From assembly GCF_014384995.1 (NCBI RefSeq), contig NZ_JACRSY010000002.1:155100-219099 (forward strand): DNA of 64,000 bases, in the 5' to 3' direction. The position numbers and the translations under genes are program-made. Source of the stretch: Zhenhengia yiwuensis. Lineage in GTDB: Bacteria > Bacillota > Clostridia > Lachnospirales > Cellulosilyticaceae. The notes under the pieces are model-generated. The model had not been told where the DNA came from. It ran no database searches and worked only from the letters and a program-made list of their open reading frames with translations. Shown piece by piece: positions 18,315 through 27,164 of the stretch (the stretch's first letter is position 1; each line of letters begins with the position of its first letter).

Positions 18315-19289
18315 TTTATTAATAACAGAGCCTATATTTTTAAGCAAAATAGAGAGTGTCCCATCTGGATTATTAATAAATTCGATAGTATCTGGGTCAT
18401 TAAGAAGTTGAGTTGGTAGTTTAAGTTCAATACCTGTATTTGTTTTAATCTTATGAGAAGTGTATTTTCTACCTACTTTTTCAGCTTGTGGAAGCTCAAT
18501 CACAGGGTCTGTAATCCCTTTTTCTTCAAAAGAATTCATACAAGAAGTAATAAGTTCTTCATGATCACCAAAGGTGTCATGGAGTACATCATCTAGCATA
18601 ATACTGCTTGTACTTTCTATACTTTTAGCCAAATTGCTTTTGGCAAATGAAAGAGCTTCTACTTTGTTCTCAAAGTTTTCCTCAATGGCTTCTGTAATAA
18701 CTTTTTCTACTACCTTAATTTTTTGCTTAGTAGAAAGAGGTGCTGTGCAGCCAAGAAGGGTATGTACATACTTTTCTTTATGAATGTCAAGTAGAAGGAG
18801 ATTAAAGGTCTCCAAATTAATAATAGCAGCTTCTTGGATTTTGCTTACTGTATCATGGAAGATGGTTTTATGCTTAATAAGCTGATTGATAGGGCCGTGA
18901 ATATCTTGATCTACAGTATGAGTGTAAGCTTCCTTATAGTTAAGCTTGAAGAAGGCTAAATATGGAATGGTATCACGTTCAAAATGGGTAATAATAAGGT
19001 CCCCACTCGAGATGGTCTCAAAAGTTTGCATATAAGCATAAAACTGATGTGCTAAATCACAGGAAAATGCATAAAAATCTTGTAGACCATTTTGAAGTAG
19101 TTCATACCACATAGAAGTATCTTCAAAAACAGCCTTACATACACTGTGGTTGTCAAAAAGGTCTGCTAAGTAACTCGTAATATAAGCCTCAGTATCATCT
19201 GTTAAGGTGATAGGACTTGCAGATAATATAGGCATATCATGTGAAAGATCTAAAATATGAATAATAGTTTGCTTAAAGACGATACTCAT
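18312..19289 (-). CDS. Nucleoid-associated protein (NdpA/NA37 family)
   Basis: A 325-residue soluble protein without signal or membrane segments. The N-terminal pattern, IIHILDLSHDMPILSASPI and later DLFDN, together with a central domain of about 150 residues, resembles the 37-kDa nucleoid-associated protein family (YejK/NdpA). Its cellular role in clostridia is poorly defined. It is the last gene on the minus strand before the shared terminator. The assignment rests on overall resemblance rather than on catalytic residues. Confidence 0.7.
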   Translation of the reverse strand: MSIVFKQTIIHILDLSHDMPILSASPITLTDDTEAYITSYLADLFDNHSVCKAVFEDTSMWYELLQNGLQDFYAFSCDLAHQFYAYMQTFETISSGDLIITHFERDTIPYLAFFKLNYKEAYTHTVDQDIHGPINQLIKHKTIFHDTVSKIQEAAIINLETFNLLLLDIHKEKYVHTLLGCTAPLSTKQKIKVVEKVITEAIEENFENKVEALSFAKSNLAKSIESTSSIMLDDVLHDTFGDHEELITSCMNSFEEKGITDPVIELPQAEKVGRKYTSHKIKTNTGIELKLPTQLLNDPDTIEFINNPDGTLSILLKNIGSVINK

Positions 19290-19415
19290 TTTCTTTACCT
19301 CGTTTAATATAATAATCTTTATTATGCAAAATAAAAGTAAAAAAGTAAACCCTCTTCCTAAGGAATAAGGCCTAACTTATTTTTCTATAGACTATATTAT
19401 AAGCCATACTAGCAT

Positions 19416-19769
19416 CTAGAAGCACCCAGAAAAGAAACGAGCACCTAAATAGTCTACGATAGCCAGCGTAAAGCCTATGCCTAAGACCTCACTTAGCGTG
19501 TAGAATTTAAGAGCATGAAGAAGATAGATTGTACAAAGAACTAAGAAGCTAAGAAGAATAGGAAGTCCTTGATTAATCCAGATTTTAAGATAAGTATTGT
19601 GAGGTTTGTCTACGCAGGTAAAAGTCATATAAATACTACAGAAGGTAACAAGCCAGTAGCCCATATGTTTCTTGAAGTTTTCCGTAGCAATTGTAACGGT
19701 AAGGAAAAAGGGACATATAAGCTTACAAAACTTCCTGTATAGTTTCGGTTCCATAGAAGAGCAGTCCAT
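19416..19769 (-). CDS. Unrecognised membrane protein, possibly 3' part of a stop-split gene
   Basis: A 117-residue hydrophobic protein with about three likely membrane segments; not recognised. It lies in the same frame as the ORF just upstream, separated only by TAA and one codon, and its ATG has no Shine-Dalgarno sequence. It could be the downstream half of one membrane protein interrupted by a nonsense codon, or be translated by reinitiation. The cysteine-rich start (MDCSSMEPKLYRKFCKLICP) is not typical of a new N terminus. Function unknown. Confidence 0.4.
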   Translation of the reverse strand: MDCSSMEPKLYRKFCKLICPFFLTVTIATENFKKHMGYWLVTFCSIYMTFTCVDKPHNTYLKIWINQGLPILLSFLVLCTIYLLHALKFYTLSEVLGIGFTLAIVDYLGARFFSGCF

Positions 19770-19772
19770 TAC

Positions 19773-20039
19773 TTAGTTTTTCAAAATACTATAACAGTAA
19801 AACATGACCATGACATAGCAAAGTACCACACCTAACTCCAAAAAACGTGTAAGATTACCTAAAATAGAAAGGTCTTTATAGGGGGATAAAAAGGTTGAAA
19901 ACATATTTCCTAGAATAAAGACAAGACCACTTATACTATAAGTCTTAAAAGCTAAATCTTGGTGTGGATCTATTTGTTTACGGAGTATAAGAAGCCCTAT
20001 AAGCATAAAGCGTATTAAAAAGATAAAAGTACTCCTCAT
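19773..20039 (-). CDS. Unrecognised small membrane protein, possibly 5' part of a stop-split gene
   Basis: An 88-residue hydrophobic protein with three likely membrane helices (residues about 5-20, 32-50 and 62-85). Not recognised. No clear ribosome binding site precedes the ATG at 20039; a GAGGAG lies just inside the reading frame. It ends at TAA (19773-19775) and the same frame continues one codon later as the next ORF. Together they would make about 207 residues with five or six helices, consistent with one small polytopic protein. Confidence 0.4.
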   Translation of the reverse strand: MRSTFIFLIRFMLIGLLILRKQIDPHQDLAFKTYSISGLVFILGNMFSTFLSPYKDLSILGNLTRFLELGVVLCYVMVMFYCYSILKN

Positions 20040-20090
20040 AAAACAGATAATATGTCGAAATGAGGATAGATCAACTTAATTTTTAGAGTA

Positions 20091-20124
20091 AAAAACAACA
20101 AGCACTAAACTTGTTGTTTTTTTG
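20091..20124 (-). terminator. Intrinsic terminator of sleC
   Basis: Read on the minus strand, AACAACAAG and CTTGTTGTT form a stem with a seven-base loop, ending in a T-run. It lies 6 bases beyond the sleC stop codon. Confidence 0.8.
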
Positions 20125-20129
20125 TTTGT

Positions 20130-21434
20130 TTAAGGCATGAGCTCAGCAATACGTGATACAGCTACATAGATTTCAGAGATTTTATACCAAGTATCTCTGC
20201 CTACGATGCCGTCTAGTGTAAGATGGAAAATATTTTGAAAAGTTCTAACGGATTCTTGAGTAGCCTCGTCAAAACTGCCTGAGGTACGTACTTTTGGAAT
20301 AAGTGGATAATTATTAGAAATACGGTTAAGCTGCTCTTGAATAGTACGTACAGCAGGGCCACTATCACCAAGGCGAAGTGGTGTGCCAGGATAGGACTCA
20401 GGGACACCAGCTACAACAGGTGCATTAGGGAAGGTAAGATCTTCACCATAATAGAATCTAAGAATTTCATCATAGGAGCGTCCCTCATCTCCTAAAGCCT
20501 TACTTCCCCACTGTGTCATCCAATTTGGACAAGATACCTTAGCACCATCACAGTATTGAGTAAGAAGTGGCTGTTCTACGCCAGGACGTTTACAATAGAT
20601 ATCAAAAATCTGGTCAACTTGCTCGGAGATCGTATCAAAAATATCCCTACCAAAGAAGAAGGCATGATCGAAGGCTGTAGAGTTGGTGATTGTAAAGTTC
20701 TTGCCTTTGTTACGGTACCATTCGGTATAGACACGGTTAAGCGTAAAAGAAATAATCGCTATAACATTGGCGCGAATAGTTTCTGTAGGCCATGTAGGAT
20801 AAATTTCAGAAGAGGCAACATTTTTAATATAATCTCTATAAGTTACGGTATAATTAGAGGCGCTATTGTTATTAGGAGAACCCGCGTGAACAATAATAAA
20901 TTCTGGAACCACAACTTCAGGAAGTACAATAAAACCTGGAGTAGCAGTATTTTTGATAGAGGTTTCAGGAATTTTAGGGGGATAGTCTCCATATAAAGTA
21001 GGTGGACCAATAATAATATTTTCTTCTACGTCTTGTCTTGAAGCCACAACGGGTATAGGTGCTTCACTGGGAGTAAGACGAATGGGCTGAATAGAGCGAA
21101 TAGTAGAAAAAATTTGGGTACCATTAATTTGTATAGGAATAACAGTCTCACCTTGTGCCTCAATAACGTAAGGTGAATAAGGGCGTTCGGTTGTTTGAGG
21201 TTCCTCAGTTAATTCACTAGGTGGTGCTGGAAGCTGAATAACAGGAGTTTGCCCATTTGCATTGGTAACAAGCTGTGCAACGATACGCTCACCAGTAGCT
21301 TGACGTTCTTTAACAGTAATTTGTATGCCAGGTAAGGGCCTAAGTGGGCCAATAGCAGGGTCAGTTGTAGTTTCTACAATAAGTGAACCAGTAGATTGAC
21401 GGGAAAGAACAGGGGGATAAATAGGTGGATACAT
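20130..21434 (-). CDS. sleC: Spore cortex-lytic enzyme SleC (pro-form)
   Basis: A 434-residue protein of the clostridial SleC type: an N-terminal prepro region with a transthyretin-like segment (GSLIVETTTDP onward), the family phrase LYGDYPPKIPE, a SpoIID-like catalytic domain (ETIRANVIAIISFTLNRVY) and a C-terminal peptidoglycan-binding domain (LRLGDSGPAVRTIQEQL to the end). SleC degrades the spore cortex peptidoglycan after Csp proteases remove its propeptide. The start has AAAGGAGGTATATA. A sigma-E/K-like promoter lies upstream. Three csp genes lie about 6.5 kb away in this window. Confidence 0.88.
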   Translation of the reverse strand: MYPPIYPPVLSRQSTGSLIVETTTDPAIGPLRPLPGIQITVKERQATGERIVAQLVTNANGQTPVIQLPAPPSELTEEPQTTERPYSPYVIEAQGETVIPIQINGTQIFSTIRSIQPIRLTPSEAPIPVVASRQDVEENIIIGPPTLYGDYPPKIPETSIKNTATPGFIVLPEVVVPEFIIVHAGSPNNNSASNYTVTYRDYIKNVASSEIYPTWPTETIRANVIAIISFTLNRVYTEWYRNKGKNFTITNSTAFDHAFFFGRDIFDTISEQVDQIFDIYCKRPGVEQPLLTQYCDGAKVSCPNWMTQWGSKALGDEGRSYDEILRFYYGEDLTFPNAPVVAGVPESYPGTPLRLGDSGPAVRTIQEQLNRISNNYPLIPKVRTSGSFDEATQESVRTFQNIFHLTLDGIVGRDTWYKISEIYVAVSRIAELMP

Positions 21435-21470
21435 TATATACCTCCTTTAAAATAAATGATTACTACCTAT

Positions 21471-21498
21471 AATATATGCCCTGCCTTAGAGTAGCTAT
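21471..21498 (-). promoter_or_regulatory. Candidate mother-cell (sigma-E/K) promoter of sleC
   Basis: On the minus strand ATA (plus 21496-21498), 17 bases, then CATATATT (plus 21471-21478). This fits sigma-E (ATA-N16-18-CATAcanT), and CATATATTA also fits the sigma-K -10 pattern CATANNNTA. It lies 37 bases before the start codon. Confidence 0.5.
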
Positions 21499-21511
21499 GA
21501 ATAAACAAGAA

Positions 21512-21540
21512 AATAAGGACTACTAAAAGTAGTCCTTATT
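21512..21540 (-). terminator. Intrinsic terminator of the aldose epimerase-like gene
   Basis: AATAAGGACTACT (21512-21524) and AGTAGTCCTTATT (21528-21540) form a perfect 13-bp stem with a three-base loop. On the minus strand it runs into TTTTC. It overlaps the stop codon of the gene. Confidence 0.8.
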
Positions 21541-22402
21541 TAATCGTAATAGTATGAGTACATGTAAAGCTTTCATGTGGCATAAGACGGTTAAGGTCTG
21601 TTTTAGTCATAAAGTTAGGTGCTTCATCTTCATAATCTGCATGACCATACCATGGCTCAATACATACAAATGGGGATGGACTAGCAGGTGACCATATACC
21701 TAAAAATGGGAAGTTTTCAAAGCCAACTTCTACAGCTTTATTATGGTTTTTGCTAGAAAGGGTAACTGATTTACTTGTAAAGTCTGCAAATACAAGGGCA
21801 TCTTTAGCAAAAAGCTCAGGGCTTATAGTAAGAGGTCTTGTAACCATAGTACTTTCTGTGCGGTTGAAGTAACCTGCTGGTGTAAGTGGCATAAAGCGTA
21901 CTTCTTCTTCTTTTTCAAAAGTAAGGGTATAGTCTTCCATTTTTTCATCTTCAAAAAGAGGGCATCTAAAGCCTGGATGTGCACCAATTTTGAATGCCAT
22001 TTCTTTATCATCTTCATTAATGACTTCATAGCCAATAGCAAGTGTATTTTCTACTAAGCTATAAGTTACTTTTAAAGTAAAATTAAAAGGGTAAAGGCGT
22101 CTAGTTTCTTCGTTGCTATGTAGGATAAAGGTAATACTCGTTTCAGTTTGATGTGCAACTTCAAAAGTATAGTCGCGTGCAAAACCATGTTGACCAAGAT
22201 TAAAAGTTTCATCTTCTACAGTATAGCTATTCCCTGTTACTTTTCCAACAAGAGGAAAGAGAATAGGTGTATGTCTGCCCCAATAAGCTTTATCAGCAGT
22301 CCAAATATATTGCACTTGATCTTGGTCTAGAAGCTCACAAAGTTCTGCTCCCTCATCTTTGATGATGGCAGTTAAATAATCATTTTGTATACGAAAATTC
22401 AT
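21536..22402 (-). CDS. Aldose 1-epimerase family protein (LacX/GalM-like)
   Basis: A 288-residue cytoplasmic protein with the galactose mutarotase-like beta-sandwich pattern: ILFPLVGKV, then GQHGFARDY, IGAHPGFRCP in the middle and CIEPWYGHADYE near the C terminus. The HGFAR histidine and the GAHPGF histidine are the likely active-site residues. This branch (LacX/YeaD-like) interconverts sugar anomers, but the natural sugar is unknown. The start has AAGGATGTGAG upstream on the minus strand. It is divergent from the M16 peptidase gene. Confidence 0.82.
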   Translation of the reverse strand: MNFRIQNDYLTAIIKDEGAELCELLDQDQVQYIWTADKAYWGRHTPILFPLVGKVTGNSYTVEDETFNLGQHGFARDYTFEVAHQTETSITFILHSNEETRRLYPFNFTLKVTYSLVENTLAIGYEVINEDDKEMAFKIGAHPGFRCPLFEDEKMEDYTLTFEKEEEVRFMPLTPAGYFNRTESTMVTRPLTISPELFAKDALVFADFTSKSVTLSSKNHNKAVEVGFENFPFLGIWSPASPSPFVCIEPWYGHADYEDEAPNFMTKTDLNRLMPHESFTCTHTITIK

Positions 22403-22520
22403 TTTCTCACATCCTTAAAAAGTCTTCATAAGCATTATAGTATAGATTAAACAGATTCGCTACACATAAATGAGAAGAGAATGCATAAGCTATGTCCATA
22501 GATTAAAAGGAGATGGCGCC

Positions 22521-25319
22521 ATGCAAAAGAGAAAATTAAATATTTTATTAGGGTTAATAGGACTTATTTTTTTCATCTACTTATTGCCTGTAGGAGCAAA
22601 ATCTACAGCTTTTGTAGAAACGAGTAAGAGAAACTGTGGTCAGGATATATTGCATGAGTATAGGCATAAGGATACGGGACTTAGATTAGTATGGGTAGAG
22701 AATGACGATCCTAATATGAGTTTTACCTTAGGTGTCAAAACGCCTACTACAGATAATACAGGGGTAAATCATATTATTGAACATACCCTTTTTACAGGTT
22801 CTAAGTCTTATCCGTCTTCTACACTTTTTTTTGATGCAAGTAGTAAATATCCTAATCTATTTATGAATGCTATGACGAGTTCAGATATGACCATGTTTCC
22901 TTTTGCAACCTCACATAAAGCTTGTTTTAAAACACTAATGTCTATTTATCTAGACAGTATCTTAAATCCTAAAATGCTTGAGAATCCCTATAGTTTTTAT
23001 GAAGAATCTTTCCATTATAATCCTACTACCAATCAATATGGAGGCGTGGTATATAATGAAATGAAGGGTGCAAGTACCGATTCAGGTAGACAGATTTTTA
23101 GAGCTATTAGACAAAGCTTATATGAAGGAACTCATTATGAGCATGATAGTGGTGGTGATCCAGCATTTATTCCAGAGTTAACATATGAAAATTTTGTAGA
23201 GACTTATAAAAATTTTTATTATCCTGGGAATATGATGATTGTACTTTATGGAGACTTAAATATAGGAGAAGTATTAGAAGAGATAGATGAGAGTTTTAAA
23301 TCTTTTGTCTTAACGGATAAAGTTATTGATGTTAATGTAATGCCTACTCTAGATGTGCCTAAGAAAATATGTTATTTTAACAGTCAAGGAAGCAGTGGGT
23401 ATCTGATTAAAAGTTTTGTGATTGAAAGAGATTTAACAAGTAAAGAAATGTTAGAGATGGATCTATGGGTAAGTAGTTATCTCGTAGATGAACAGTCCTA
23501 TTTCATGAAGACCATGAAAGCCAGAGGTGTTCCAAAAGTTCAAATTGTAAAAGATAATGATTTAAAATATCCATCCTACTCTATTGTCATGCTAGATATA
23601 CCTAAAGCACATATGGAAGAGTATGAACAAATATTAGAAGAGACTTTAGAGGGGGTTTGTAAAGCTCCTAAAAATCTTGAAATAGAAAAAGATATTATTG
23701 CAAAAAATAAACTGATTGCGTGCAGGGAAGATGAATCCACTATCAGAGGTATAGAGATTTCACAAACTTTTTTAGATGCATGGGCACATGATAAATCAAG
23801 TGATTACTACTTTACAGATAGAGCGTATATTAATGAAATAGAAACTATTTCAGATAGTTATAAAACAGAAATTTTAGAAAGCCCCACTATGACCATCTAT
23901 TTGCTTCCTAAATCCATAGATATGGCAGGACTTAAGACACCTTCTCAAGAAGAAAAGGAAGATTGGCAGGAACTTATCGGCAAAATAGGAACTTGGCAGC
24001 AAGAGACTAAGCACTTACCATTACCAGATATATCTCTTAAATCATTAATGGTAGAAGAAGTGCTTCCTTATAAGATTTATGAGAAAGAGCACATTAAATA
24101 TATTGTAACGGAAAGTAACGGAGCTTTAAAACGTACAACGCTTTATTTACCTACAGATTCTGTGCCGCAAGAAGAGTTACCTGCTTTGTTTTTATACAGT
24201 GAATTTTTAGGGAAGGCGGCTAGTGAAAGAACACCTTTTGAAGAAGTGATGGATATTGATGTGATGGCAGTAGAAAGGGAAAAACTTTGCCCTTATTTGA
24301 AGATAAGTGTCATTAGTAATCAAGATCAAGATATTATGAAAACCTTTAATGAGGTGAATGAAGCACTTTTAGAGAAAGATGCAGTGTGGTATGAGGCACA
24401 ACTTCAAAGTTTTATGAATCGTTTTAAAGAGCAGTTTTCTAGTGATGTGTTAGGTACACTTAAATGGCTTAATACTTCTGCTCAGAGCGGATATAAACGT
24501 TATTTGTTTGAAACCCACTATCCTCTTTATACCTATTGTGCATACATGAAGAATAGTCATTCAACAGCTTATATAGAGGCTATTAAAGAGATTGCTGGTA
24601 AAACAAAACCTGTAGAAGGCAGTGTAATAGGTATACAGGGGGATAAGAGCTTTAATCAAGAACAGCTTAAAAAATATGAGAACTATTTTAAAGCCAATCC
24701 TGTAGAAAAAAATGTAGAAATGGAATATAGTTTCATAAAATCGGCGAACCTTAACATATATTATAAAAATACACCTGTAGATTATTTACTCTTTAGCTAC
24801 GATAAAGGGCAGGATCAATTAGATGGCAAAGATTATGTGATGGCGTCTTACATTACGAATCAATATTTACGTCCACATATCCGACTAGAGCAAGGCGCTT
24901 ATGGTAGTACCATGATTGCAAGCTATCCTAACAATCTTATTCTTTACACCTATCGTGATCCAGATATTCTAGCTTCTATTAAGCATATTACAGTTTTATC
25001 CTCTGTGTTAAGGGAAGAGCTAGATGAAGAAGCGCTAAATATAGCACGTATTGATGCCCTTTCTCAGGTTCAGAATCAACTTAATTTTATTGGTAATCCT
25101 TTAGAAAAAGGAATTCAAATTGAAAAAATGATTTTATTAGGGATAAAGCCAGAAAAGCTTTTAAAACTGCAAAAAGAAATTGTAAAATGTAATTTAAAAG
25201 ATTTAGATGAAAAATTAAGTTTATTACCTTACCTTTTTGATAGTGGTCAAATGAGTGTTTGTACAGGTAGAAGTCATATTAAGAGCACCAAGGAAGCTAA
25301 CATCTATAGAGTGAAGTAA
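22521..25319 (+). CDS. Secreted/membrane-anchored M16 (insulinase family) metallopeptidase
   Basis: About 932 residues from the ATG at 22521, which follows AAAAGGAGATGG; an in-frame ATG at 22470 has no such site. An N-terminal hydrophobic segment (LLGLIGLIFFIYLLPVG) is a signal peptide or anchor. The inverted zinc motif HXXEH is present as HIIEH, and YGGVVYNEMKGA follows at the distance typical of the M16C (PreP/Cym1-like) group. The length fits two fused M16 halves forming a closed chamber for peptides. Clostridial homologues are poorly characterised. It has its own terminator. Confidence 0.85.
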   Translation: MQKRKLNILLGLIGLIFFIYLLPVGAKSTAFVETSKRNCGQDILHEYRHKDTGLRLVWVENDDPNMSFTLGVKTPTTDNTGVNHIIEHTLFTGSKSYPSSTLFFDASSKYPNLFMNAMTSSDMTMFPFATSHKACFKTLMSIYLDSILNPKMLENPYSFYEESFHYNPTTNQYGGVVYNEMKGASTDSGRQIFRAIRQSLYEGTHYEHDSGGDPAFIPELTYENFVETYKNFYYPGNMMIVLYGDLNIGEVLEEIDESFKSFVLTDKVIDVNVMPTLDVPKKICYFNSQGSSGYLIKSFVIERDLTSKEMLEMDLWVSSYLVDEQSYFMKTMKARGVPKVQIVKDNDLKYPSYSIVMLDIPKAHMEEYEQILEETLEGVCKAPKNLEIEKDIIAKNKLIACREDESTIRGIEISQTFLDAWAHDKSSDYYFTDRAYINEIETISDSYKTEILESPTMTIYLLPKSIDMAGLKTPSQEEKEDWQELIGKIGTWQQETKHLPLPDISLKSLMVEEVLPYKIYEKEHIKYIVTESNGALKRTTLYLPTDSVPQEELPALFLYSEFLGKAASERTPFEEVMDIDVMAVEREKLCPYLKISVISNQDQDIMKTFNEVNEALLEKDAVWYEAQLQSFMNRFKEQFSSDVLGTLKWLNTSAQSGYKRYLFETHYPLYTYCAYMKNSHSTAYIEAIKEIAGKTKPVEGSVIGIQGDKSFNQEQLKKYENYFKANPVEKNVEMEYSFIKSANLNIYYKNTPVDYLLFSYDKGQDQLDGKDYVMASYITNQYLRPHIRLEQGAYGSTMIASYPNNLILYTYRDPDILASIKHITVLSSVLREELDEEALNIARIDALSQVQNQLNFIGNPLEKGIQIEKMILLGIKPEKLLKLQKEIVKCNLKDLDEKLSLLPYLFDSGQMSVCTGRSHIKSTKEANIYRVK

Positions 25320-25324
25320 AGCAT

Positions 25325-25359
25325 AAAAAGTTCAGAGTTTTTACATTCTGAACTTTTTA
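25325..25359 (+). terminator. Intrinsic terminator after the M16 peptidase gene
   Basis: AAAAAGTTCAGA and TCTGAACTTTTT form a 12-bp stem around a ten-base loop, ending in a T-run. Confidence 0.85.
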
Positions 25360-25361
25360 TA

Positions 25362-25390
25362 TTGATTTTTATTCTCAATTAACTATAATA
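25362..25390 (+). promoter_or_regulatory. Promoter with Fur-family-like box for the zinc importer
   Basis: TTGATT (25362-25367), a 17-base spacer and TATAAT (25385-25390) make a good sigma-A promoter. A 15-base site read on the minus strand as TGAGAATAAAAATCA (25363-25377) matches the 7-1-7 Fur/Zur/PerR pattern TGAtAATnATTaTCA at most positions and covers the -35. This predicts metal-dependent repression of the importer operon. Confidence 0.6.
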
Positions 25391-25425
25391 AGATTAAGTA
25401 CGATATGAAAGGAGTAGTTTAAGAG

Positions 25426-26430
25426 ATGAAGAAAAAAAACGTCATAATAACAATATGTATACTTATATACATACTTTTTATTGGTTATAAATATCAGGTA
25501 AGACATGGGAATGTTGTAGAAGATTCAGATGAATCGTTAACAGTCGTTACATCCTTTTATCCTATGTATATGCATACAAAAGAAATTATGAAAAACACGC
25601 CTCATACACTTGTGAATATGGCGAGTCAGACAGTAGGATGTCTTCATGATTATCAGCTTACAGTACAAGATGCTAAAAAATTATATGATGCAGATGTACT
25701 GGTGACGAATGGCCTTGGCAGTGAGAATTTTATTGAAAAAGCCTATAAACAAAATCAAGATTTGAAAATTATAGAGGCAAGTCATGAGATTGAACAGCAG
25801 CTCTTTGCAGGTGAAGATGTACATACATCGGAGGAAGATTTACATGAGGAAGAAGCACATAGTCATCATCATCATAATCATGACCATGGCACAGTGAATG
25901 ACCACATATGGTTAAGTATAGAAGGATCTATTATGCAGATTGAAGAAATTGCTAAAGGACTTATGGCAATTGACCCTGCTTATGCCAAAGTTTATCAAGA
26001 AAATGCTACAGCTTATATGAATGCCTTAAGAGAACTAGAGCAGACTGTTAAAGAGGATTTTAAGGGAGAGGGGGAAAACTTAAAAGTAGTTAGCGTACAT
26101 GACGCATTTACTTACATGCTAGAGGATTTAGGTATAGATGTGGTAGAGACTATTCCAGAAGGCAGTTATGAAAATGCTTCAGCTAAACAAATTGAACATT
26201 TAGTGGAGCATATGCAAGAAGAAAATGTACAGGTGATCGTGACAGAGGCTAAAAATCAGGATTTAGCCATACTAAAAATGCTTCAAAACGAAATGCCTTG
26301 TCAAATCTATGTAATAGATGCATTTGTAAATGGGCAGGAGTCAGGTATACAAAGTAGTATAGAAGAGTTTGAATACGTAGTACGTATGAAAAAAAATATA
26401 GAGATATTGAAAGAGGCGTTTAATGAATGA
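25426..26430 (+). CDS. Metal (zinc-type) ABC transporter substrate-binding protein
   Basis: A 334-residue extracytoplasmic binding protein of the ZnuA/AdcA cluster. It begins with a hydrophobic signal or anchor (NVIITICILIYILFIGY). A central charged loop contains HSHHHHNHDHG (about residues 145-155), the His-rich loop typical of zinc-specific members. Further conserved histidines lie in NDHIWLS and SVHDAFTYM. No lipobox cysteine is evident, so anchoring may be by the uncleaved N-terminal helix. It overlaps the ATPase gene by 4 bases and is the first gene of the operon. Confidence 0.88.
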   Translation: MKKKNVIITICILIYILFIGYKYQVRHGNVVEDSDESLTVVTSFYPMYMHTKEIMKNTPHTLVNMASQTVGCLHDYQLTVQDAKKLYDADVLVTNGLGSENFIEKAYKQNQDLKIIEASHEIEQQLFAGEDVHTSEEDLHEEEAHSHHHHNHDHGTVNDHIWLSIEGSIMQIEEIAKGLMAIDPAYAKVYQENATAYMNALRELEQTVKEDFKGEGENLKVVSVHDAFTYMLEDLGIDVVETIPEGSYENASAKQIEHLVEHMQEENVQVIVTEAKNQDLAILKMLQNEMPCQIYVIDAFVNGQESGIQSSIEEFEYVVRMKKNIEILKEAFNE

Positions 26431-27164
26431 ATGAGTGTAAATTTTGCTGTACAGAACTTAGAGATGTAACAGTTTGCAAAGAAGGTATGACTTTATTAGA
26501 ACATATTAATCTTCATCTGCATTGTAATGAGATTACGGCTATTGTAGGACCTAACGGCGCGGGTAAAACAACACTTTTTAGGACTTTGCTTGGTGAGATG
26601 CATTATACAGGAGAGATTAAACAGCACATCCATAAGAATGAGAAAAAAACACATGGACCTATTATTGGGTATGTGCCACAGCATCTGAACTTTGACCGCA
26701 CGACACCTCTTACAACTTTAGATTTATTTACTGCCTGTATGCAGAAAAGACCTATATGGGCTAAAATGAATACATCTTTTAGAGAAGAAGTACTTAAAGC
26801 TTTAAAAGAAGTGAAGTTAGATTATGCTATTGACCGTAAAATAGGTTTACTTTCAGGTGGAGAGCTACAACGTGTACTTTTAGCCCTTGCCCTTCAGCCA
26901 AAGCCAGATTTGCTTCTCTTAGATGAACCTATTTCTGGAGTAGATGTGAATGGTCAGAAGCTCTTTTATGAGACAGTACATGATTTAAAATCTAAATATC
27001 ATATGGCTATTGTACTGATTACTCACGAAATTGAAGCTTTAGAACACATTTGTGATCAAGCGGTGCTGCTGAATAAAAAGGTGTTAGCTATTGGGAAGCC
27101 TGAAGAAGTAAGAGAAGAAGCAGTTAATCAGAAACAACTTTATGTAGGAGGCCGTATAAGATGA
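26427..27164 (+). CDS. Metal ABC transporter ATP-binding protein (ZnuC-like)
   Basis: A 245-residue ATPase subunit with Walker A GPNGAGKTT, Q-loop YVPQ, signature LSGGELQRVLLALAL, Walker B LLLLDEP and switch histidine in LITHE. It energises uptake of the metal, probably zinc, delivered by the binding protein. ATGA overlaps with the genes on both sides indicate translational coupling within a three-gene operon. Confidence 0.92.
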   Translation: MNECKFCCTELRDVTVCKEGMTLLEHINLHLHCNEITAIVGPNGAGKTTLFRTLLGEMHYTGEIKQHIHKNEKKTHGPIIGYVPQHLNFDRTTPLTTLDLFTACMQKRPIWAKMNTSFREEVLKALKEVKLDYAIDRKIGLLSGGELQRVLLALALQPKPDLLLLDEPISGVDVNGQKLFYETVHDLKSKYHMAIVLITHEIEALEHICDQAVLLNKKVLAIGKPEEVREEAVNQKQLYVGGRIR

